A stretch of DNA of 12,475 nucleotides from an uncultured Clostridium sp. Lineage in GTDB: Bacteria; Bacillota; Clostridia; Lachnospirales; Lachnospiraceae. Shown here piece after piece: positions 6,892-12,475 of the stretch. The stretch's first letter is position 1. The number at the start of each line of letters is the position of its first letter. The notes under the pieces were generated by a model. That model did no database searches. It worked only from the letters and a program-made list of their open reading frames with translations, and had not been told where the DNA came from. Both the position numbers and the translations under genes were made by a program. The stretch covers positions 1 through 12,475 of the forward strand of contig CAUCIO010000057.1 of NCBI GenBank assembly GCA_958442925.1. The letters are read 5' to 3'.

Positions 6892-7113
6892 CTATGCTGC
6901 GGGATGTTTAATTTCCATGTCATCCGGAAGAATTAAGTTTATAGGAAGTCCGGATCCGATTTTCCAGACAGGATAGAGCTGGATTAAGGCTGCAATACCT
7001 GCTACGAACATGGCCAGAATATGCTGAAGTCCAAATGGGATTGTCTTCATAATGGGAACCCGCCCCTCCAGCTGGTAAATATTTGACACGTCTTCCTTCA
7101 TTTCGCTTTTCAT
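6892..7113 (-). pseudogene. Remnant of an NCS2 uracil/xanthine permease with two internal deletions
   Basis: The 73-codon open frame starts like a Firmicutes NCS2 purine/pyrimidine permease: YQLEGRVPIMKTIPFGLQHILAMF (13-36). It then jumps to VAGIAALIQLYPVWKIGSGLPI (37-58), which in full-length homologues follows about 30 residues later, after NAMF. The last 15 residues (NLILPDDMEIKHPAA) resemble the C-terminus of such permeases, so a second and much larger in-frame deletion of several hundred codons seems to have occurred after LPI. Full-length members have about 430-460 residues. The first junction lies where the family repeats an AMFVA-like motif, suggesting deletion between short repeats. 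A Shine-Dalgarno (AAGGGA) is still present and a hairpin follows the stop. With one or two hydrophobic segments at most, it cannot transport. The N-terminal assignment is firm; the C-terminal match rests on remembered family endings. Confidence 0.72.
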
Positions 7114-7209
7114 AAGTCCCTTTTTTCATCAATATTGGACATGCGATGAACCATTTCTAAGTTTACCATAAAAAGCTATTTTGTCCAGAGCGGAAGAAAG
7201 GAAAAACAG

Positions 7210-7238
7210 TCATACTTTTTTATATGAAAACATAAATT
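7210..7238 (+). promoter_or_regulatory. Candidate sigma-E (mother-cell) promoter of spoIIID
   Basis: TCATACT (7210-7216), a 14-base spacer and CATAAATT (7231-7238) match the sigma-E pattern KMATATT-N14-CATACAMT at 6 of 7 and 6 of 8 positions. No good sigma-A promoter is seen in this gap. B. subtilis spoIIID is transcribed by sigma-E, which supports the call. Confidence 0.5.
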
Positions 7239-7265
7239 GTAAAAAACATTTTCAGGGGTAATCCC

Positions 7266-7547
7266 ATGAAAGAATATATTGAAGAACGGGCAGTAGAGAT
7301 CGCTAATTACATCATAGACCATAATGCTACGGTGCGTCAGACGGCGAAAAAGTTTGGAATCAGCAAGAGTACGGTACATAAAGACGTCACTGATCGTTTG
7401 GAAGATATCAATCCATCCCTGGCAGCGCAGGCAAGGGTTGTATTAAACATCAATAAAGCGGAGCGCCATATCAGGGGAGGACTGGCTACGAAGGAAAAGT
7501 ACCAGCATCAGCTTCAGGCTTGCAGCGCCGACAAAAAGTTCTTATAA
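7266..7547 (+). CDS. spoIIID: Sporulation transcriptional regulator SpoIIID
   Basis: This 93-residue protein matches the SpoIIID family over nearly its whole length: MKEYIEERAVEIANYIIDH, then a helix-turn-helix (VRQTAKKFGISKSTVHKDV, residues 23-41), then RLEDINPSLAAQ and the C-terminal basic stretch HIRGGLATKEKY, which in SpoIIID makes extra DNA contacts. SpoIIID is a mother-cell DNA-binding protein that activates and represses sigma-E-dependent genes and leads to sigma-K activity during endospore formation. The Shine-Dalgarno AGGGG lies seven bases before the ATG. A PrcB-domain lipoprotein gene follows 67 bases later with no terminator between, so the two may be co-transcribed. The last 13 residues (QLQACSADKKFL region) are specific to this species. 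Confidence 0.95.
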   Translation: MKEYIEERAVEIANYIIDHNATVRQTAKKFGISKSTVHKDVTDRLEDINPSLAAQARVVLNINKAERHIRGGLATKEKYQHQLQACSADKKFL

Positions 7548-7614
7548 ACAGCGGAGGAATAAAAAGCACAGCTGCCTAATAAAATGATAACAATTAATGG
7601 AACAGGGAGCTTTT

Positions 7615-8043
7615 ATGAAGCATATGGGAACCATGAAAAAACTGGCTGCTCTGGCAGCAGGGTTTCTGCTGTCCGGCATCTGCCTGCTGGGCGGCTGCTC
7701 TGGAAAAGCGGCAGAAGAAAAGGTGAAAGATCTGGAATTTACTGTGGTAGGGCAGAATGAGATTCCTATGGAACTCATGGATATGATTGAACAGAAAAAA
7801 ACAGGAGAATTTCGGCTGACTTACACCAGCGGAGAGGATCTTTACATAGCGGTGGGGTATGGAGAACAGCAGACAGGAGGATTCAGCATTTCCGTTCCTG
7901 AATTTTACCTGACAGACAATTCGATTATAATAAAGACAGAGCTTCAGGGACCTGAACAGGGGACTCAGCAGGGCGCGTCTCCATCTTATCCGTTCATTGT
8001 TGTTAAAACAGAATTTATAGAAGAACCAGTTGTGTTTCAGTGA
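7615..8043 (+). CDS. PrcB-domain lipoprotein
   Basis: A 142-residue predicted lipoprotein. A signal peptide with basic start (MKHMGTMKKL) and hydrophobic core leads to a lipobox LLGGC with the lipidated Cys at residue 28. The remainder (about 60-140) contains GEFRLTYTSGEDLYIAVGYGEQQTGG and a YPFIVVKTEF strand. It resembles the PrcB C-terminal domain, a small beta domain first seen in the Treponema protease complex subunit PrcB and widespread in clostridial exported proteins. The frame is open from an ATG at 7597, but that has no ribosome site. AGGGAG before the ATG at 7615 gives a better start and a normal signal peptide. It follows spoIIID and is closed by a strong terminator, so it could be a sporulation-stage envelope protein. 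Its function is unknown. Confidence 0.75.
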   Translation: MKHMGTMKKLAALAAGFLLSGICLLGGCSGKAAEEKVKDLEFTVVGQNEIPMELMDMIEQKKTGEFRLTYTSGEDLYIAVGYGEQQTGGFSISVPEFYLTDNSIIIKTELQGPEQGTQQGASPSYPFIVVKTEFIEEPVVFQ

Positions 8044-8047
8044 CGTG

Positions 8048-8086
8048 CAGCCTTCCAGGATCGTAGATTGTGGAAGGCTGTTTTTC
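8048..8086 (+). terminator. Rho-independent terminator of the spoIIID-lipoprotein unit
   Basis: A perfect 10-bp stem, CAGCCTTCCA (8048-8057) with TGGAAGGCTG (8071-8080), and a 13-base loop, followed by TTTTTCTGTTG and further T runs. It starts four bases after the lipoprotein stop codon. Confidence 0.9.
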
Positions 8087-8298
8087 TGTTGTTTTTTAAG
8101 AACCCTAAAATACTGCACAAAAAAATGAAGATAGATTTGTGAAATATTACAATGGATATGGGCGAAAAACAGATTGATTTAAAATAATGATTTGCTAAGC
8201 TAAAGCTATCTTCCACATCTGTTTCAGTTTTCTGGAGAACAATTTTGGCTTCTGGCAGGCATTGGGAGGCAGAAGCAGTATTCTGATGAGAGGGAATT
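8087..8298. other. A/T-rich intergenic stretch
   Basis: No coding potential or RNA gene is visible. A weak stem (GCTTCTG 8248-8254 with CAGAAGC 8270-8276) lies in the probable leader of the next gene. I found no convincing sigma-A or sporulation sigma promoter, though the next gene should start its transcript here because a strong terminator lies just upstream. Confidence 0.5.
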
Positions 8299-9261
8299 AT
8301 GAAATGTGAAAAATCGATAAGATATTTTTTGTACAGGAAGCTGCAGACAATCTTTACTGTCTGTATGTGGATGGTATCAGCGGCCTTTATAACGCAGGCG
8401 GCAGAACTGCCGCTGCCGAGGGAAATCCTGAGGTACTCGGAGCCAGAGAGCGATTCAGAACGTCTGAAGGATCCGCCGGAAGTGTTTGTGCGGGAAGATA
8501 TACCCTATGCTCTGACAGAGTGGGAGATTTCGGAGTGGGAACTTCCTGGACGTATGCAGTATGAGGAATCGTCAGTTGTCTATGAGAAGATGGGGATGGA
8601 TGCGGAGATTCCGGAGACGGCGGAGATCTCTATTGAAGGAGAAGAGGGGAACTTTTCAGCGCCTCTGGTACGGAGTGAGTTTCTGAACGAGCGATGGGAA
8701 GACGATTTTTTATTCAAGCTTACTTTTCATTCCTGTCAGGCAGATATTTACGAGCTGGGAGAGATAGAGATTTCCTCAGATCCAGATTCAGAGCGTCCGG
8801 CCCTGCAGGGATACGAGCGGGAGCTATTAGAACTATTAGGGCTTTCTGAGGAATATTATCGAATCACTGAATACGAGTGGACTGGCGCGGCTTACCTGGA
8901 TGAAGGAGGAATGCTGTGCCGGGATGCGTCTGCCAGGGGAGAGCGGCTGGTGAGGGACTGTCAGGCAGTATATGGAGGGGAGATTGTCCTGCCGCCGAAG
9001 AAGGTCTATCGGACGAAGGCAGTGTACCGTTTGAAAACTGAGGAGAAGAAAAAGGAAACAGTCTCTGGAACAAATCAGAAAGAGAATACTCAGAGAGAAA
9101 ATGCAGGCTCCATGTGGATGGAGAAAGCGCGGCGTGTCATAAAACAGCTTACACTGATTACCGTCAGACTGGGAATGATCCTTTTGCTGATTTTTCTTTT
9201 TCGATTCCTGGTTCGGATTGGGCGAGCTGTATGGGAGAGATGGGGGAAGAGAGACAGATAA
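8299..9261 (+). CDS. Unrecognised exported, C-terminally membrane-anchored acidic protein
   Basis: I do not recognise this 320-residue protein. An N-terminal signal sequence has basic residues (KSIRYFLYRKL) followed by a hydrophobic core (TIFTVCMWMVSAAFITQAA), with a likely cleavage after residue 35. The mature part (36-240) is very acidic and rich in Glu, with many Trp/Tyr-containing short repeats (TEWEISEWELPG). A Lys/Glu/Gln/Asn linker (245-270) leads to one membrane helix (about 284-305, TLITVRLGMILLLIFLFRFL) and a basic tail (RIGRAVWERWGKRDR) that should stay in the cytoplasm. Most of the protein would thus face outside. The start has an AGAGGG ribosome site. A stem-loop follows the stop. 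Its position after spoIIID could hint at an envelope or spore role, but nothing in the sequence proves this. Confidence 0.7.
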   Translation: MKCEKSIRYFLYRKLQTIFTVCMWMVSAAFITQAAELPLPREILRYSEPESDSERLKDPPEVFVREDIPYALTEWEISEWELPGRMQYEESSVVYEKMGMDAEIPETAEISIEGEEGNFSAPLVRSEFLNERWEDDFLFKLTFHSCQADIYELGEIEISSDPDSERPALQGYERELLELLGLSEEYYRITEYEWTGAAYLDEGGMLCRDASARGERLVRDCQAVYGGEIVLPPKKVYRTKAVYRLKTEEKKKETVSGTNQKENTQRENAGSMWMEKARRVIKQLTLITVRLGMILLLIFLFRFLVRIGRAVWERWGKRDR

Positions 9262-9305
9262 AGAGTGGAGTCCGGGATAGTGTGGTCAAAGAATGGAGGA
9301 GCCTA

Positions 9306-9347
9306 TCTGGCTGCATTTTATTTTTGATTTGAAAGAATGCAGCCAGA
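9306..9347. terminator. Stem-loop between convergent genes
   Basis: The 12-bp arms TCTGGCTGCATT (9306-9317) and AATGCAGCCAGA (9336-9347) are perfect complements with an 18-base loop. It lies between the converging exported-protein gene and the feoB fragment. Neither side has a clear U tract, so it may end transcripts in both directions only weakly. Confidence 0.5.
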
Positions 9348-9403
9348 CAGTAGATTTTCAGCGGAGTTTTCAGGATGAGAAGGAATGAAGCATACAGCCG
9401 GTT

Positions 9404-10258
9404 TCATGGAAGCAGAAGATTGACTGCAAAGCACAAACCCATGCCTATAAGGGTCGGAAGAAGGAAGGCAGTCAGTGTCCAGAACCAGCTTCCTGTTTCT
9501 TTGCGTATAGTCAGGCAGGTGGTGGAGCAAGGCCAGTGAAACAGGGAAAAGGCAGCCATACATACAGCGGTTTTTGCTGTCCAGCCATGGGCAGACAGCA
9601 GAGAAAAAAGCTGTGCCTGGTCAGACATTTCCACCAGCTGTCCGGTCTGTAAATAAGCCATCAGAATAATAGGAATGACAATTTCATTGGCTGGAAATCC
9701 CAGTATAAATCCAGTCAGGATGATTCCATCCATACCAAGAAGCTGTCCCAGGGGATCCAGCCCTCCAGCCAGATGAGACAGAAGGCTTATGCCACCCCAT
9801 TGAAGATTAGCTAACAGCCATATGATTAAACCGGCCGGAGCGGCTACGAGGAGCGCGCGTCCCAGAACAAACAGAGTGCGATCCAGCACAGAACGCACAA
9901 GGATCTTGCTGAACTGAGGCCTTCGGTATGGCGGAAGCTCCAGAGTGAAGGAGGATGGCATTCCGCAAAGCAGCGTTTTCGAAAGAATCAGAGAGGAAAG
10001 CAGTGTAGCTCCGATTCCCAGCAGGATCAGACCGGTTAAGAAAAGGGCGGTGGCAAGGGACGGCGGAATGGGGAGGAAACCGCTCTTTGATATTTGAAAG
10101 CTGCCCATAAAAAACAGAGAAAGAGTAATCAACGTAGGAAAGCGGCCGTTGCAGGGAACGAGAGCGTTTGTAAGTATGGCGATCAGACGTTCTCTGGGAG
10201 AATCGATAATCCGGCATCCTGTGACGCCCACTGCGTTGCAGCCGAAGCCCATAGCCAT
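9404..10258 (-). pseudogene. feoB: feoB fragment: C-terminal half of a ferrous iron transporter
   Basis: The 284 codons match the C-terminal membrane half of Firmicutes FeoB. They begin at MGFGCNAVGVTGCRIIDSP (3-21), followed by RERL and VPCNGRFPT (34-42), LELPPYRRPQ (106-115), the second Gate motif FILGFPANEIVIP (184-196) and HWPCSTTCLTIRKETGSW (241-258) near the normal end. The whole N-terminal GTP-binding domain (P-loop, switch regions) and the first Gate segment are missing, so ferrous iron uptake cannot be driven by this product. The 5' end abuts the recombinase: the TGA of that gene lies six bases before this ATG, in the same frame. In the +1 frame the preceding codons read QGKAVTT, resembling what precedes the MGFGCN motif in related FeoBs, so a one-base shift separates the remnant from its own upstream codons. 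Translation by re-initiation is possible but should be non-functional. Confidence 0.8.
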
Positions 10259-10264
10259 GCGTGG

Positions 10265-11197
10265 TCACTGCTTTGCCCTGCATTTCCTTTTTTCAATGGC
10301 AGCCTGACAGTCTTTAAAAAGTTCTTCTGTTACGAGAGCTTCATGAGTGATTCCGCTGTCAATCCACAGCTCCTTCGGATTTTTTATGGTAAGACGGCTT
10401 TTAAAGGAAAGTTTTCTGCTTTTGCCCTGTATCATCCGGCCCAGATAGACAGGATTATGGAGTATTTTCAGGATAGTATTAGCGGTCCAGCTGCCACTGC
10501 TGGGACAGCTGTTCTGTCTCAGGTGGGGATACTTACTGCGTCGGTAACAGGACGGGGAGAGGATGAGCGCCGTGTTTAACAATCGGGCAATTTGGGATGG
10601 AGTTTTATCTTCTGCGGCCAGGGTGAAAATCTGCTTTACCACAGGGGAGGAATCTGGATCAGGGACTAGGCGTATCGGAGGCCCTGGATACTTTTCATAG
10701 CCATAAGGAGGGAAGTTTCCGATATAACTTCCGTCTTCCATACGCGTGCGCAGAGAGGAACGTATTTTTTTGGAGATATCTCTGGCATACATTTCATTCA
10801 TAATATTTTTAAATGGGATCATATCAGAATCAGAGACAGCGGAATCGTATCCGTCATTAACAGCAATAAAACGGACGTTCATGGAGGGAAAGAAGAATTC
10901 CGTGTACTGGCCTGATACAATATAGTTTCTGCCTAGCCGCGACAGATCCTTTGTTAAAATAAGATTAATTTTTCCTTTTTTAATATCCTGTATCATCTCC
11001 AGGAAGGCCGGGCGGTCGAAGGTGGTTCCAGACCAGCCCTCATCAGAATATTCTTTGATGATCGAAAAATCATGCTCTTTTGCGTAGCTCATAAGAAGGC
11101 GTCTTTGGCTGCTGATGCTGGAACTTTCCCTTCGGGATTCATCGTCCTTAGACAGACGCAGATAGATTGCCCCCCTATATTGTGTCATACAGTTCAT
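10265..11197 (-). CDS. Serine recombinase (TnpX-like), C-terminus apparently lost
   Basis: A 310-residue large-serine-recombinase relative. The resolvase domain has the nucleophile Ser16 in AIYLRLSKDD, then SISSQRRLL, GWSGTTFDRPAF (54-65) and LTKDLSRLGRNY (81-92). A recombinase DNA-binding domain follows (PYGYEKYPGPP to WTANTILKILHNPVYLGR). Members usually have 450-550 residues and continue into a Cys4 zinc ribbon and coiled coil. Here the frame stops at KRKCRAKQ, just after the EELFKDCQAAIEKRK helix, so that region is gone and integration activity is doubtful. I prefer the ATG at 11195-11197, five bases after AGGTGA, over the upstream GTG at 11204-11206. It fuses directly to a feoB fragment, which suggests that a mobile element entered feoB and was later truncated, or that a deletion joined them. 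Confidence 0.8.
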   Translation of the reverse strand: MNCMTQYRGAIYLRLSKDDESRRESSSISSQRRLLMSYAKEHDFSIIKEYSDEGWSGTTFDRPAFLEMIQDIKKGKINLILTKDLSRLGRNYIVSGQYTEFFFPSMNVRFIAVNDGYDSAVSDSDMIPFKNIMNEMYARDISKKIRSSLRTRMEDGSYIGNFPPYGYEKYPGPPIRLVPDPDSSPVVKQIFTLAAEDKTPSQIARLLNTALILSPSCYRRSKYPHLRQNSCPSSGSWTANTILKILHNPVYLGRMIQGKSRKLSFKSRLTIKNPKELWIDSGITHEALVTEELFKDCQAAIEKRKCRAKQ

Positions 11198-11223
11198 ATG
11201 TATCACCTGATGATTTGATTTCT

Positions 11224-11250
11224 TCTATATATAGTAGAATGCTATGTCAA
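11224..11250 (-). promoter_or_regulatory. Weak candidate promoter of the recombinase gene
   Basis: A consensus TTGACA (11250-11245, minus strand) is followed after 15 bases by TATAGA (11229-11224). The spacing is short, so the call is tentative. Confidence 0.35.
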
Positions 11251-11285
11251 AGAATATGCCACAATAAAATTATGAATAAAAACAG

Positions 11286-11314
11286 TTGTACAGGATTCTC
11301 AAAAATAGTATGAT
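11286..11314 (+). promoter_or_regulatory. Sigma-A promoter of the Sel1-repeat gene
   Basis: TTGTAC (11286-11291), a 17-base spacer and TATGAT (11309-11314), with a predicted start near 11321, about 30 bases before the ATG. It is divergent from the recombinase promoter. Confidence 0.62.
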
Positions 11315-11350
11315 AGCCATAGAAATGTTACGAAAACGAGGAATGCATAT

Positions 11351-12475
11351 ATGGCAGAATTGATGTCAGAACTGTGTGAGAAAGGTGTAGATTTAATTTG
11401 GAAACAATGCAATGAAGAACTTTTTTCACAGGGACTGGAATACTTGGAGAAAGCTGCAGAAAAAGGAGATGCAGAAGCCCTGTTTTTTCTGGGATACTGC
11501 TGCAGCTGGGGCGACGGTTCCGTAGGTTTTAATGATAAGAAGGCATATGAATACTATCTGGCAGGGGCGCAGGCGGGCAGTATTCGCTGCGTGCTGGGAG
11601 CAGTGCGCGCTGGCCAGTACGATGACAGGATGAAACGCGTGTCCAGATATTCTTTGAACGAAAGTTTTGAGCTTGTGGCAGAAGCGGCAGGCAGAGGGGA
11701 TGCGTTTTCTGCCTACCAGATAGCGGAAGCCTTTTTCTACGAAGACGTTTATGAAATTCTTCCCAAGAGTGAAAGATGGGCAGGACACTGCTTTAAGTGG
11801 TATGAAGAAGCCGGAGAGGGCGGTATTGTAAAGGCGATGAGAAGAGCTGGAACCTGCTGTTTTTCAGGAACTTATACATTAAAGAGCGAGGAAAGAGGGC
11901 TTTATTGGGCAGAAAAAGCGGCAGCTTCAGGAGATGCCTGGGGACTGCTGAATATGGGACTGTATACAGTGGAACACCAGGATTTTGAAGCAGCGTTTGC
12001 CTATTTTTATGCGGCGTCCTGTCAGGGAGACGAGACATCTCCATTTTATCTGGGGGAGCTTTATATGAATGGCCTGGGGATAGAGCAGGATTTTTCACAG
12101 GCAGCAGCCTGCTTTGAGGAGGCTGCCAGACATGAGAACAGAGAGGCCTTTCTCAGACTGGGACAGCTTTATTCAGAAGAGGCTTTTCAGGACGAAGAGA
12201 AGGCATACTACTGGTACAGCAGAGCCTATGGATGCGGGAAGAAGGAAGCAGGCCTTGCGCTGGCCAGGTTCTGCTTGGCTGAGGGAGAACATCGGGATCA
12301 ACAGAAGGCAGAGCAGCTTTTGACAGAGTATGCGTCAGAGGATAATCATTGGGAAGACCAGAATGAAGCCTGCCTGCTGCTGGGACAGCTCTATGGGGGA
12401 GAGATAGAGGGAACAGCAGGAGTGGACTGGAACAGAGCTGTCGAGTATTATGAGAGGGGCGCAGCTCAGGGAAAT
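11351..12475 (+). CDS. Sel1-repeat (TPR-like) protein, open at the right edge
   Basis: At least 375 residues are visible without a stop. The sequence is a tandem of Sel1-like helical repeats of about 36 residues with the typical A-x-x-x-L/Y-x-L-G pattern: YLEKAAEKGDAEALFFLGYC, LYWAEKAAASGDAWGLLNMG, CFEEAARHENREAFLRLGQLY, AYYWYSRAYGCGKKEAGLAL and YYERGAAQGN at the edge. Sel1 proteins are alpha-solenoid scaffolds for protein-protein contacts. No signal peptide or membrane segment is seen in the visible part, so it is probably cytoplasmic. The start has a GAGGAA ribosome site nine bases upstream and a good promoter. It is divergent from the truncated recombinase. No partner can be named from sequence. 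The repeats are degenerate in sequence, so expansion is not recent. Confidence 0.82.
   Translation, partial: MAELMSELCEKGVDLIWKQCNEELFSQGLEYLEKAAEKGDAEALFFLGYCCSWGDGSVGFNDKKAYEYYLAGAQAGSIRCVLGAVRAGQYDDRMKRVSRYSLNESFELVAEAAGRGDAFSAYQIAEAFFYEDVYEILPKSERWAGHCFKWYEEAGEGGIVKAMRRAGTCCFSGTYTLKSEERGLYWAEKAAASGDAWGLLNMGLYTVEHQDFEAAFAYFYAASCQGDETSPFYLGELYMNGLGIEQDFSQAAACFEEAARHENREAFLRLGQLYSEEAFQDEEKAYYWYSRAYGCGKKEAGLALARFCLAEGEHRDQQKAEQLLTEYASEDNHWEDQNEACLLLGQLYGGEIEGTAGVDWNRAVEYYERGAAQGN

Noticed and set aside
7114..7200. Purine riboswitch ahead of the NCS2 permease remnant
   Set aside because: I could not find the conserved purine-aptamer core sequences on the minus strand, and the leader is short.
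10258..10579. Plus- and minus-strand frames overlapping the feoB/recombinase junction (for example the 158-codon frame ending at 9807)
   Set aside because: They are other-frame readings. Only the first few codons of the 158-codon frame are of interest, as displaced feoB sequence.
11426..12098. Minus-strand frames opposite the Sel1 gene
   Set aside because: The plus frame is open to the edge and shows periodic Sel1 repeats; the opposite frames show no family features.
1..12475. CRISPR array, tRNA or rRNA genes
   Set aside because: No regularly spaced repeats, tRNA-like cloverleaf or rRNA-like sequence was seen on either strand.

Overview
This window looks like part of the chromosome of an endospore-forming, gut-type Clostridia member, probably Lachnospiraceae. 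The evidence is a clear spoIIID homologue, strong Gram-positive Shine-Dalgarno sites (AGGAGG type), moderate GC coding regions with very A/T-rich intergenic DNA, a TnpX-type serine recombinase and a Firmicutes-type FeoB. The species cannot be fixed from the sequence alone.

Region 1 (1-6780, all minus strand) is a catabolic island. A five-gene operon runs leftwards from about 6650: a four-carbon acid-sugar kinase (DUF1537/OtnK-DtnK family), a cytoplasmic BNR/Asp-box sialidase-like protein, an iron-dependent alcohol dehydrogenase, a DapA/NAL-superfamily aldolase-like protein and a PdxA2-type dehydrogenase. The operon ends at a 20-bp perfect-stem hairpin. Beyond it, with its own promoter, is the start of an SLC13-family anion permease that runs off the left edge. 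The kinase and PdxA2 pair is the known route from a tetronate (threonate/erythronate type) through the 4-phosphate to dihydroxyacetone phosphate and CO2. The permease probably imports an organic acid. The sialidase-like protein, aldolase and alcohol dehydrogenase suggest that a larger acidic compound is processed first. Both transcription units carry the same TTGTCT -35 box and the same 15-bp GTTTC(N5)TAAAC operator about 65-70 bases upstream of the predicted start, so one regulator, not encoded here, probably controls them together.

Region 2 (6781-7113, minus) holds a 73-codon remnant of an NCS2 uracil/xanthine permease. Two internal deletions seem to have kept the original start, stop and terminator.

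Region 3 (7200-9350, plus) holds spoIIID with a candidate sigma-E promoter, a PrcB-domain lipoprotein closed by a strong terminator, and an unrecognised secreted, membrane-anchored acidic protein. A stem-loop separates this last gene from the convergent gene that follows.

Region 4 (9400-11200, minus) is a scar. The C-terminal half of feoB is joined directly to the 3' end of a serine recombinase that stops before its usual zinc-ribbon region. FeoB-like sequence can be followed a few codons into the recombinase 3' end, but in another frame. Region 5 (11280-12475, plus) is a divergent Sel1-repeat protein gene with a good sigma-A promoter, open at the right edge. The most promising material for new biology is the co-regulated acid-sugar island with its non-canonical sialidase-like and DapA-like proteins.
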